Of a stretch of DNA of 25,574 nucleotides, positions 1 to 7,293 are shown piece by piece (position 1 is the stretch's first letter; each line of letters opens with the position of its first letter). Below the pieces are notes generated by a model. That model did not search any database, was not told where the DNA came from, and worked only from the letters and a program-made list of their open reading frames with translations. Position numbers and translations under genes: made by a program. The stretch comes from an uncultured Bacilli bacterium (GTDB lineage Bacteria > Bacillota_I > Bacilli_A > RF39 > UBA660), in contig CANRIE010000003.1 in the NCBI GenBank assembly GCA_947630585.1, forward strand, positions 1 through 25,574. Reading direction: 5' to 3'.

Positions 1-11
1 ATTATATCAAA

Positions 12-59
12 AAAGTGATAAAAACTATTAACTTTTAACTTTAACGTTTTTATCACTTT
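12..59. terminator. AT-rich hairpin, possible terminator of a gene left of the window
   Basis: Positions 12-25 and 46-59 are perfect inverted repeats of 14 bp around a 20-nt loop. The stem is AT-rich with only a few G/C pairs and the T-run after it is short, so it is a weak intrinsic terminator at best. It could serve a gene ending before position 1. No gene covers it apart from the very weak small ORF at 28-192. Confidence 0.35.
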
Positions 60-192
60 CTATATTAACATTTACAAAGCTCAATTTAGACTTTCTTTTA
101 TTACGCTTCCTTTTTGGTAACTCATAAGCGATAAACCTCGGGGTTTGGGGCAGAGCCCCATTTATATAAATCAAATTATAATTGGCAACCAT
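28..192 (-). CDS. possible 54-residue basic ORF (doubtful)
   Basis: An open frame on the minus strand runs from an ATG at 192 to a TAA at 28-30 and gives 54 residues. The middle reads GALPQTPRFIAYELPKRKR, followed by a lysine/arginine-rich stretch. The GC-rich double hairpin at 133-160 lies inside it. No ribosome binding site is visible before the ATG and the frame is closed just upstream by a stop, so this may be the tail of a decayed gene, or chance coding through the hairpin. No function is proposed. Confidence 0.2.
   Translation of the reverse strand: MVANYNLIYINGALPQTPRFIAYELPKRKRNKRKSKLSFVNVNIESDKNVKVKS
133..160. repeat. GC-rich double hairpin
   Basis: Two adjacent hairpins stand out in AT-rich DNA. 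The first is AAACC / GGTTT with loop TCGG (133-146). The second is TGGGGC / GCCCCA with loop AGA (146-160). The GC content is far above the surroundings. Such compact palindromes are often dispersed repeats or remnants of mobile elements. Only this copy is present in the window. Confidence 0.5.
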
Positions 193-209
193 TTTTATAC
201 ATTATTAAA

Positions 210-336
210 TTGCATTTACCTGTCTAAAAACGCAAATATTTGTAAAAATCGAGTAATTTTCAAAACTCGATTTTTCAATTGCATTTACTTTTCTAATATA
301 TATCAAGCATTTACAAGTTGCATTTACTTTTCCAAT
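210..336. repeat. short direct repeats TTGCATTTAC(TTTTCTAAT)
   Basis: Three copies of a TTGCATTTAC-based unit lie at 210-227, 279-297 and 318-336. The last two match over 19 bases with one difference (TTGCATTTACTTTTCTAAT against TTGCATTTACTTTTCCAAT). A fourth partial copy, GCATTTACAAG, is at 308-318. Spacing is irregular (69 and 39 nt), and the hairpin at 244-275 sits between the first and second copies. The role is unknown. Confidence 0.5.
244..275 (-). terminator. intrinsic terminator of the UvrD-like helicase gene
   Basis: An 11-bp perfect stem (244-254 with 265-275) closes a 10-nt loop and carries A5/T5 tracts on both sides. It lies about 100 nt past the stop of the minus-strand helicase gene and can work in either direction. 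Confidence 0.6.
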
Positions 337-376
337 TCACCTTTAAAGTATCATTTAAAACTATTTAATTCTGAAA

Positions 377-1897
377 TTACACATCAATTACTTCACACCT
401 TAATTTGATTTCTTTTACAAAAATTGATTCTTTATCTTTATTAGTCATTAAATAAACATTATTTTTACTTCTAGTAAGAGCAACATAAAATAAGCGTCTT
501 TCTTCAGCATATAAATAACTATCTTTATTTTTAAAACATAAATTAACGATCTTATCATCTTCCATTTTATTAGGAAAACCCAGTAATTCATCACTTAAAT
601 TTAAAACTATAATATCTTCACTCTCAAGTCCTTTTGAACTATGAACTGTTAAATATTTTAAATTCATATCTTGATATTTTAACTCATCACCATTTAACAC
701 AATATCTAAATCATGATTACATCGCCCTAAAACTAAACATTCCCTTTTTCCTAAATCATACATATATTTAAGTAAATCAAAGAATTTATATTTATAATTA
801 CTTTTTGTAAAATAAACAATTTTTATAGGTTTATCTAATCTTTTATCTGATATTAATCGTTTTGATAATTGATAAGGATTTTTTTTAATAAACGCATTTG
901 ATATTTTAATTAACTCTAAAGAATTACGATAGGTTTTCTTTAAATAGAATACTTTACTATTTGAAAAATATTTTTTAAACTTAATAAATAATTCTAAAGT
1001 TGACCCTGAAAAAGCATAAATTGATTGAAAGTCATCCCCTACTGCAAAAACTTTACTATCTAAACTCTCACTTATCGCTTTAATTAGTTCATAACGAATC
1101 ATTGAAATATCTTGAAATTCATCAATTATTATATATTTATAATATTTTTTCATTCCATATTTCTTAACACATTCTCTTGCAAGCTTAATCATCATATCAA
1201 AATCTATTTTATAACTACTATTAACTTCTTCTAAATAAAATCTATATATATCAAACATAATTATTAAAAAACATTTATTTTTATATCTTTCATTTTTAGA
1301 TAAGAATCTATTTTTCTTTAGGTATTTTTTAAAATCTTTCGTTGTTTGATTATTACATTTAATCATATTTATAAATTTATTAATTAGTTTTTTAAATGAT
1401 AAAAACAATTTATTATATTTAGTTTTAACAAGATCTATATCTATATCTATATCTTCTTCTATATAATATTTAAAGTAATCGATTATAAAGTCTAAATAAG
1501 GATTATTTTCTAAGAATCCTTCAAAGTATTCTGATATCGTATATTCAAGTAAATCACTTGGGGCTATTTGATAGTAAACATGACTATTTTTAAGAATTTC
1601 TAAAGAAAGTTTATGAAATGTAAAGACATCTATTTCATAATCAAGACGATTTTTTAAGTTATTAACGGCTTCATTCGTGAATGATATACAAAGGATATTT
1701 TCGGGATTTACTTTTAAAACTTCAACTAAATATTTAATTTTTCCAACAATTGTTAAAGTTTTGCCGCTTCCTGCTCCTGCTACTACTAAGTTATTTTTAG
1801 CATTAGAAAGAATAGCCATTCTTTGTTCATTATCTAAAGAATAACCATTTATATTAGAAAATATTTGATTGTTGATATCCAATTCTTTGTTTTTCAT
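377..1897 (-). CDS. UvrD/PcrA-type superfamily 1A DNA helicase (short form)
   Basis: The 506-residue product has the full set of SF1A helicase motifs. A Q-motif-like stretch is at 21-30, Walker A AGAGSGKT at 40-47, Walker B IDEFQD at 258-263, motif III GDDFQSIYAFSG at 287-298, motif IV TYRN at 322-325, motif V TVHSSKGLE at 417-425 and motif VI RRLFYVALTRS at 467-477. It should be an ATP-driven 3'-5' DNA translocase. At 506 residues it is much shorter than PcrA or UvrD (about 720), with shortened insertions and no C-terminal extension, so it is probably a paralogue rather than the housekeeping enzyme. AGAGGG lies 8-9 nt before the ATG. It is transcribed alone, divergently from pgk. Confidence 0.9.
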   Translation of the reverse strand: MKNKELDINNQIFSNINGYSLDNEQRMAILSNAKNNLVVAGAGSGKTLTIVGKIKYLVEVLKVNPENILCISFTNEAVNNLKNRLDYEIDVFTFHKLSLEILKNSHVYYQIAPSDLLEYTISEYFEGFLENNPYLDFIIDYFKYYIEEDIDIDIDLVKTKYNKLFLSFKKLINKFINMIKCNNQTTKDFKKYLKKNRFLSKNERYKNKCFLIIMFDIYRFYLEEVNSSYKIDFDMMIKLARECVKKYGMKKYYKYIIIDEFQDISMIRYELIKAISESLDSKVFAVGDDFQSIYAFSGSTLELFIKFKKYFSNSKVFYLKKTYRNSLELIKISNAFIKKNPYQLSKRLISDKRLDKPIKIVYFTKSNYKYKFFDLLKYMYDLGKRECLVLGRCNHDLDIVLNGDELKYQDMNLKYLTVHSSKGLESEDIIVLNLSDELLGFPNKMEDDKIVNLCFKNKDSYLYAEERRLFYVALTRSKNNVYLMTNKDKESIFVKEIKLRCEVIDV

Positions 1898-1913
1898 ATT
1901 TTGCCCTCTATAT

Positions 1914-1943
1914 AATATAACCGAAAAAAAATGAATTTGACAA
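1914..1943 (-). promoter_or_regulatory. candidate promoter of the helicase gene
   Basis: On the minus strand TTGTCA (1938-1943) and TATATT (1914-1919) are 18 nt apart, just before the ribosome binding site. The fit is moderate. Confidence 0.4.
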
Positions 1944-1971
1944 AAAAAGTTTAATTATTTGCATAGTTTTA

Positions 1972-2000
1972 TTGCTAGGATTGGTTTTAAATGTTATAAT
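1972..2000 (+). promoter_or_regulatory. promoter of pgk-tpiA
   Basis: TTGCTA (1972-1977) and a perfect TATAAT (1995-2000) are 17 nt apart. TG one base before the -10 box makes it an extended -10 promoter. It is about 24 nt before the pgk start codon. Confidence 0.65.
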
Positions 2001-2023
2001 TACTTTGAAAGTTGAGGATGATT

Positions 2024-3193
2024 ATGAAAAAAATTACTGATTTAGATTTGAAAGGAAAAAAAGTTATTATTAGGGTTGACTATAATGTTCCTATTAATGA
2101 TAAGGGAGAAATCGTTGATGATAATAGAATTAGGGAAAGTTTACAAACAATTAATTATTGTTTAGATAATGATTGTAAAATTATTTTATTATCGCATCTT
2201 GGAAAAGTAAAAACGGAAGAGGATTTAAAGAAAAAGAGTTTAAGAGTTGTTGCTGAACGTTTGTCTGAACTTACTAATAAAGAGGTTATTTTTGTAGGAG
2301 CAACAAGAGGAGATTTAGTAAACAATACTATTTCTAACATGAAAGCAAAAGATATTGTTATGCTTGAAAACACAAGATTTGAAGATTTAGATGGTAAAAA
2401 GGAAAGTGGCTGTGATAACGAGCTTGCTAAGTATTGGGCTAGTCTTGGAGATGTATTTATAAATGATGCGTTTGGAACTTGTCATAGGGCTCATGCATCT
2501 AATGTTGGAATTGCCAATAATATTAAGGAGAAAGCAGTTGGATTTTTAGTTCAAAAGGAACTTGATAATTTACTTCCTATAATAAATGAGCCAGCAAGAC
2601 CATTTACGGTTATTTTAGGTGGTGCGAAGATTGTCGATAAAATTGAAACTATTAGAAATTTAGTTAAAAAAGCTGATTATATTTTAGTTGGAGGCGCAAT
2701 GGCTTATACTTTCTTAAAAGCTAAAGGTATTGAAACGGGAAAATCTTTGATTGATGAGGAGTCTCTTGATTTTGCTAAAGAAATGTTAAGTTTAACTGAT
2801 AAGATTATTTTACCAGTTGACCATTTAGCAAGCGATAGTGTTGATAACAATAACTATACTACTAAAGAAGAATTAGATATTAATGATATTGGTCTTGATA
2901 TTGGTCCTAAAACTATTTCTTTATTTGAATCTTATATTGAAAAAAGTAAAACTATTTTCTGGAATGGACCTATGGGTTATTATGAAAATCCTACTTATCA
3001 AAATGGAACTAAAGAGTTGTGCGACTACATAAGTAAACTTGATATCACATCTATTGTTGGAGGTGGCGATACAGCATCATGCGTTATTAATATGGGTTAT
3101 AAGGATAAGTTTACTCATGTTTCAACTGGTGGTGGAGCCTCTCTTGAACTTTTAGAAGGCAAAGATTTACCAGGAATTGGGGCGATAAAATGA
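2024..3193 (+). CDS. pgk: phosphoglycerate kinase
   Basis: This enzyme transfers the acyl phosphate of 1,3-bisphosphoglycerate to ADP in glycolysis (cytosol). The 389 residues match the usual length of about 390-400. Visible family signatures are RVDYNVP near the N terminus, FINDAFGTCHRAHAS, GGAKIVDKI, WNGPMGYYE and the C-terminal GGGDTASC nucleotide-binding loop. In-frame starts at 2012 (TTG) and 2018 (ATG) are less likely: the ATG at 2024 has GAGG six bases upstream and gives the typical MKKITDLDLKGKKV beginning. The TGA stop overlaps the tpiA ATG (ATGA), so the two are translationally coupled. Confidence 0.97.
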   Translation: MKKITDLDLKGKKVIIRVDYNVPINDKGEIVDDNRIRESLQTINYCLDNDCKIILLSHLGKVKTEEDLKKKSLRVVAERLSELTNKEVIFVGATRGDLVNNTISNMKAKDIVMLENTRFEDLDGKKESGCDNELAKYWASLGDVFINDAFGTCHRAHASNVGIANNIKEKAVGFLVQKELDNLLPIINEPARPFTVILGGAKIVDKIETIRNLVKKADYILVGGAMAYTFLKAKGIETGKSLIDEESLDFAKEMLSLTDKIILPVDHLASDSVDNNNYTTKEELDINDIGLDIGPKTISLFESYIEKSKTIFWNGPMGYYENPTYQNGTKELCDYISKLDITSIVGGGDTASCVINMGYKDKFTHVSTGGGASLELLEGKDLPGIGAIK

Positions 3194-3903
3194 AATTAAT
3201 ATGTGCTAATTTTAAAATGAATTTAACAACTCCTATTTTAAATATTTATTTAGCTGCGATTGATGGGAAGATTAAAGATAATGTTATCTTTTTTCCTAGT
3301 TCTTTGTATTTAAGTATGTTTAAGGAAAGAGGCTATCAAGTTGGAAGCCAAAATATATCTTTTAAGGAATCTGGTAGTATCACGGGTGATTTATCCGTTA
3401 TCCAATTAAAGGAATTTGGAATAAGTCATACGATTGTTGGCCACTCCGAGATGAGAGAATATTTTAATGATTCTAAGCATGTTAAAGAAAAAGTTAATTT
3501 GGCTTTAAGAAATAAAGTTAAGGTTATCCTTTGTATTGGTGAAAAATTAGAAGAATATGAAAAAGGCAAAACCATTCCTGTTTTAAAAAAGGAATTGGAT
3601 AAAGCTATAAAATCTAATTTAAAATTAATTACTAATGATAATTTAATAATTGCTTATGAACCTATTTGGGCAATTGGAACTGGGAAAATACCAACTAAAG
3701 AAATTTTAGATAATACTATTTTAGAAATTAAATCATATTTAAAAGAACAGTATAATTTGAATTTAAAAGTGTTGTATGGTGGAAGTGTTAATTTAGATAA
3801 CATTGAAGAACTTGAGAAAGTTGATTCAATTGATGGTTACTTAATTGGAGGAGCATCTTTAAATCCTGAAAAATTTTTATCCTTGATAAATAAGGTAAAT
3901 TAA
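3190..3903 (+). CDS. tpiA: triosephosphate isomerase
   Basis: This enzyme interconverts dihydroxyacetone phosphate and glyceraldehyde 3-phosphate in glycolysis. The 237-residue TIM barrel shows the catalytic lysine in NFKMN, the electrophilic histidine in IVGHSEMRE, the catalytic glutamate in AYEPIWAIGTGK, and the phosphate-binding LYGGSVN and IGGASL loops. It is slightly shorter than the usual 250 residues but keeps all catalytic elements. It overlaps pgk by 4 nt in a two-gene glycolytic operon. No clear terminator follows, so some read-through into spo0A is possible. Confidence 0.96.
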   Translation: MKLICANFKMNLTTPILNIYLAAIDGKIKDNVIFFPSSLYLSMFKERGYQVGSQNISFKESGSITGDLSVIQLKEFGISHTIVGHSEMREYFNDSKHVKEKVNLALRNKVKVILCIGEKLEEYEKGKTIPVLKKELDKAIKSNLKLITNDNLIIAYEPIWAIGTGKIPTKEILDNTILEIKSYLKEQYNLNLKVLYGGSVNLDNIEELEKVDSIDGYLIGGASLNPEKFLSLINKVN

Positions 3904-3907
3904 CAGA

Positions 3908-3914
3908 TTCGACA
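3908..3914 (-). promoter_or_regulatory. Spo0A binding box (0A box) upstream of spo0A
   Basis: TTCGACA is a perfect reverse match to the 0A consensus TGNCGAA. It lies about 21 nt before the spo0A -35 region, right after the tpiA stop. Autoregulation of spo0A through 0A boxes is known in Bacillus; for this site it is inferred from sequence and position. Confidence 0.5.
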
Positions 3915-3935
3915 TTTGTAGACAAAAAAAGTTCT

Positions 3936-3963
3936 TTGCAAAATTTGTAAAATATTATATAAT
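3936..3963 (+). promoter_or_regulatory. promoter of spo0A
   Basis: A perfect TATAAT (3958-3963) is preceded by TTGCAA (3936-3941) at 16 nt spacing. It is about 30 nt before the spo0A ATG. Confidence 0.55.
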
Positions 3964-3994
3964 GATAATGCGTGCAGTAAAAGAAAGGAATAAT

Positions 3995-4783
3995 ATGAAA
4001 ATTAGAGTACTAATGGTCGACGATAATAAACAATTAGTCGATATGGTTAAGGAGTATTTTAGTAGTCACGCAGTAATATCATTAGACTTAGTTGCTAATG
4101 ATGGAGTTGAAGGAGTCGAGTTAATTAAAAATCATGTTAATGATATTGATTTAATTTTACTAGACTTGATAATGCCTAAGAAAGATGGAGTGTCAGTTTT
4201 AGAGGAAATTAAGGATATTCCTAATTTGCCAAGAATTATTGTTTTAACATCTTATAACACCCCAGAAATTATTAGGAAAGTTGCTGATTTAGGAGTTAAC
4301 TATTTTATGTTAAAACCTTTTGAACTACCAGAACTTGAGAAAAAGATTTTAGAGTCAGCTTCTGATAATTCTAGTGGCAATCGAACTTTTGATTTGTATC
4401 ATAATAATTTGCAAATTGCTATTACTAAAATTTTGCATGAATTAGGTGTTCCTTCACATATTAAGGGTTATTCTTATATTAGAGATAGTATTTTAGCTGT
4501 CTTCTTAGATCCTAATTTAGTTGGTGGAATAACTAAAGAGTTATATCCAAAAATTGCCAAGGAATTTAATACTACAACCTCGCGAGTTGAAAGAGCAATT
4601 AGACATGCTATTGAAGTTAGTTGGAATCGTGGTAATTGGGATTTAATGCAAGAAATATTTGGCTATAGTGTTGATATTGATAGAGCTAAACCAACTAATT
4701 CGGAATTTATTATAACTATTGCTGATAAATTACGTCTTGAATATATAAACTTTAAAAACAATAAGAATGATAAAGTTAAATAA
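3995..4783 (+). CDS. spo0A: sporulation master response regulator Spo0A
   Basis: The product (262 residues; 267 in B. subtilis) has an N-terminal receiver domain with acidic pair D9/D10, phospho-acceptor D57 in LLDLIMPKKDG, T85 and K107. The C-terminal DNA-binding domain carries the highly conserved stretches SRVERAIRHAIEVSW, NRGN and KPTNSEFI. When phosphorylated, Spo0A binds 0A boxes to start sporulation. The ATG at 3995 is preferred over the one at 3962: AAAGGAA lies just before it and it gives the normal MKIRVLMVDDN start. Unusually, the neighbours are tpiA upstream and a pseudogene downstream, not spoIVB. Presence of a full Spo0A indicates a spore-forming ancestry and probably a working sporulation pathway. 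Confidence 0.97.
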   Translation: MKIRVLMVDDNKQLVDMVKEYFSSHAVISLDLVANDGVEGVELIKNHVNDIDLILLDLIMPKKDGVSVLEEIKDIPNLPRIIVLTSYNTPEIIRKVADLGVNYFMLKPFELPELEKKILESASDNSSGNRTFDLYHNNLQIAITKILHELGVPSHIKGYSYIRDSILAVFLDPNLVGGITKELYPKIAKEFNTTTSRVERAIRHAIEVSWNRGNWDLMQEIFGYSVDIDRAKPTNSEFIITIADKLRLEYINFKNNKNDKVK

Positions 4784-4785
4784 TT

Positions 4786-4810
4786 AAAACGAGCCTAAGC
4801 CCGTTTTTTT
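4786..4810 (+). terminator. intrinsic terminator of spo0A
   Basis: The stem AAAACGAGC (4786-4794) pairs with the strand starting at 4799 with one mismatch, around a CTAA loop, and ends in seven Ts. It starts three bases after the spo0A stop and overlaps the end of the convergent pseudogene. Confidence 0.75.
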
Positions 4811-5808
4811 AATTTTCTTTACTTTTATAATCTTCAATAATCTTATTTACTTTTTTTATTGGTAAATTAACATATTTACAAATCTTTTCAATTAAAGCAT
4901 TTCTTTATACATATTAATTATCGTTTCTTTTTTTGAGTTAGCTTAGCCCTTTTCAAAATTCTCCCTAGCAAATTCTTCTTAAATTGACTTTAATATGGCT
5001 GCATTTGATTTTTTTAATTTCTCATCATAGTTATAGTACATTCCTATTAATTCTGGACTAAGATGCATTTCATTCACCACCATTCTAAACATTCTTTTAA
5101 GACTACTATCAACTTCTAATTCTTCTATTAGATTATAAATTTCTTCTATCCTATCAGTAACCATCATTACACTCAATATGAACAAATTATGTTCATTAAC
5201 GTTTCTTTTTTGATACTTATGATTATACCATTCATAATAACATTTTGCAACATTTATATTACGAATACTTAATTTTTGGAATAAAAATCTTGAGTATCCT
5301 CATAATTAACCATTGCATAATCAGCTAACTCATTATCAAATGTCCCAAAACTATCAAAGTTGATTAAAGTAATTGGAGATGATCTACTAAAAACTTCTCC
5401 TACTTTTAAACTAGAATATAGTTTACAAAGATAACCAAGAGTCCTATCATGCTTTCCTTGTTTAGTTTTTCTTAATATCATCTTCTTATTTTTCTTTTTA
5501 GTCTTATTTAATAAATCAGAATGATAATAATTAAATTCAATTATTAATCTTCTATCTCCTGTAGGAGTTCTAACTAATAATACTAAATCACTTTCAAGTG
5601 CACTTTCTCCTGTATTTGTAAGACTATATAGTTAAGTGGAAAAAATTCAATCTTTCCAACTAACTTCTCATATGGAATATTTAAAAGGGGTGATACTAAA
5701 ATTGTTGTTAAGTCTTCATTCTTCCAAAAAAGCAATTTTAGCTGCTCTATCAAAAATTAAAGGAATACTTTGTCCTTTTTTTAAATTATATTTTTCCTGA
5801 TTAGTCAT
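4809..5808 (-). pseudogene. decayed PD-(D/E)XK nuclease-family gene (Rpn/transposase-like)
   Basis: Joining minus-strand frames reconstructs one protein of about 330 residues. It begins MTNQEKYNLKKGQSIPLIFD at an ATG at 5808 behind GGAG. It continues through ILVSPLLNIPYEKLVGKIEF and a nuclease-like core, SDLVLLVRTPTGDRRLIIEFN. It ends in an FEKG/SKKETIINMYKEML region and IEKICKYVNLPIKKVNKII. The frame is broken at about 5735, 5620 and 5270, stops occur near 4979 and 4945, and there is another shift near 4905. Spacing, order and frame-by-frame continuity show one ancestral gene. The family, related to the Rpn/PDDEXK_2 nucleases common in gut Bacillota, is assigned from the core pattern and general resemblance. 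At least five lesions make function very unlikely. Confidence 0.75.
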
Positions 5809-5854
5809 AACATCATCTCCTTCAATAAAACTGCAAGCCAACCAGTTGAGATTC

Positions 5855-5883
5855 ACTATAACATAGGCTTTCGAAAATGTCAA
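5855..5883 (-). promoter_or_regulatory. promoter of the decayed nuclease gene
   Basis: On the minus strand a perfect TTGACA (5878-5883) and TATAGT (5855-5860) are 17 nt apart, with TG before the -10 box. The promoter remains near-consensus although its gene is broken. Confidence 0.65.
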
Positions 5884-6079
5884 GTTTTTGTAAATTGACA
5901 AATTGTAGACAAAAAGCATTCAAATCGATAAATTGCTTGAAATAGTAGCATCAAATTGGCAAATTTACCCCTAAAAAAAGGGCCAATTTCGCGAATTGAA
6001 CCAATTTTTTTTACAAATATTCAAAAAAAATTTTTTTAGACGTAAATTGACATTTCTTGACTTTGTAGCATATTTATCT
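5884..6079. other. gene-free stretch with inverted repeats and AAATTG-rich motifs
   Basis: There is no gene here. It holds an 8-bp stem AAATTGGC/GCCAATTT (5953-5960 with 5982-5989) with an inner CCC/GGG pairing, the palindrome TTCGCGAA (5988-5995), an A8T7 tract (6023-6037), and several AAATTG-type words. TTGTAGACAAAAA (5903-5915) recurs in front of spo0A. TTGACATTTCTTGACTT (6047-6063) recurs inverted at 18943-18959. The stretch separates the pseudogene promoter from the 3' end of the cation transporter gene. Confidence 0.4.
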
Positions 6080-6937
6080 TTAAACTGGATGAATATGAAT
6101 AAATACAGATTTAATATCTGAGAAGTTAGTTAAAATATCATCTTCTATTTTACTAGCTATTTCATGACTTTCAAAAGTTGATAAATTACCATCAACTGAG
6201 ATTGTTAATACAATAATAAATTTATAACCTACTGAAACTGAATGAACATCACTTACTTTAACAATCTCTTTATTCTTTAAAATTAACTTAATTATATTAT
6301 TCTTTGTATTAACGTCTAGTGAAATATCCATTAAAACATTATAACTTTCTTTAAATAATTTAACTCCCGACATCAAGAACCAAATAGATATTAAAATACC
6401 AACTATAGAATCAACAAAAAAGATATTAAACTTGCTCATAATAATTGATATTAAAACACCAGTTGTTAAAAACATATCATTTCTGTGATCTAACATACTA
6501 GATTTAATTAATATATTTTCTTCTTTTTTATACATTTTCTTAGTATACAAATATAAACCTAATTTAATTAAAATAGTTAAAACGGATACTATTAATAAAC
6601 TAATTGAAAATATTACTTCATTCCCCTTTACTAAAGAAAATATAGAATCATATAATAACTTTATCCCAATTACTAAAATTGACATACTAATAAACATTGA
6701 GAATATATATTCTGCTTTTCCATGTCCAAAGTTATGATCTTCATCACTATCACCACTTGCAATTTTATTTCCTATAAAGGTCATTAAAGATGCAAAAACA
6801 TCCCCAATACTATTAAAAGCATCTGCTATCATTGATTGACTTTTAAAAAATATTCCAACAAACATTTTCATAAAAAAGAGTAAGATATTAGCAAGAAATC
6901 CTAATATACCTACTTTCTTAGTAATTTCAAATCTCAT
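6080..6937 (-). CDS. cation diffusion facilitator (CDF) family metal transporter
   Basis: This 285-residue membrane protein is of the CDF family, which exports divalent metals (Zn, Mn or Fe) in exchange for protons. The second membrane segment carries the metal-site pattern SMIADAFNSIGDVFAS. It is followed by a DEDHNFGHGKAEY loop, a fifth segment with DHRNDMFLTTG, and a cytosolic C-terminal domain ending in VFIHIHP, typical of the metal-binding dimerisation domain. A TTG-initiated frame reaches 6970, but the ATG at 6937 follows AGGTGAT at 5 nt and gives MRFEITKKVG, so it is chosen. The gene begins 22 nt after the stop of the small membrane protein gene, so the two form an operon. The metal cannot be assigned from sequence. 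Confidence 0.9.
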   Translation of the reverse strand: MRFEITKKVGILGFLANILLFFMKMFVGIFFKSQSMIADAFNSIGDVFASLMTFIGNKIASGDSDEDHNFGHGKAEYIFSMFISMSILVIGIKLLYDSIFSLVKGNEVIFSISLLIVSVLTILIKLGLYLYTKKMYKKEENILIKSSMLDHRNDMFLTTGVLISIIMSKFNIFFVDSIVGILISIWFLMSGVKLFKESYNVLMDISLDVNTKNNIIKLILKNKEIVKVSDVHSVSVGYKFIIVLTISVDGNLSTFESHEIASKIEDDILTNFSDIKSVFIHIHPV

Positions 6938-6959
6938 TATATCACCTTTTAAATTATAT

Positions 6960-7214
6960 TCAGTTATCAAACTTTTCTCTTATTATATCTGCCTCTTCTA
7001 TATCATTTTTTATACCTTTAAAATCATTTTTAGTTTCAGTTTTAGATTCACTCATATTTTTCTTATTATAATAAAATCTATATAAATAATAAAATACTAA
7101 AAATAAAAGTATAAAGGGAAGCAAAAAGACAAATACGTGAGCAACTAAAACTATAATTGCAATTCCTATAATAAACATTACTAATCTTTTTATAATTAAA
7201 CTAATATCATTCAT
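6960..7214 (-). CDS. small membrane protein of unknown function
   Basis: An 84-residue protein with two predicted membrane segments (about residues 10-30 and 32-48) and a charged cytosolic tail rich in lysine and glutamate. AAGGATG precedes the ATG. It is the first gene of a two-gene unit with the CDF transporter, so it may be an accessory to it, but the sequence shows no recognisable family. Confidence 0.6.
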   Translation of the reverse strand: MNDISLIIKRLVMFIIGIAIIVLVAHVFVFLLPFILLFLVFYYLYRFYYNKKNMSESKTETKNDFKGIKNDIEEADIIREKFDN

Positions 7215-7263
7215 TTGACCACATCCTTGTATCTAAAATTATATCATAATTATTTAAATTGTA

Positions 7264-7288
7264 AAGAAAAATCCACATTATAGTGGGT
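7264..7288 (-). terminator. intrinsic terminator of the ecf-truA operon
   Basis: On the minus strand a short stem (CCAC/GTGG plus two outer pairs, loop of six) ends in a TTTTTCTTT tract, directly after the truA stop. Confidence 0.55.
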
Positions 7289-7293
7289 AAAAA

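Noticed and set aside
210..336. Possible CRISPR array
   Set aside because: The units are short, irregularly spaced and imperfect, and no cas genes are nearby.
145..408. Plus-strand 87-residue open frame
   Set aside because: It runs through the direct repeats and the hairpin, has a weak start and low-complexity content, and overlaps the helicase gene end; it is a shadow.
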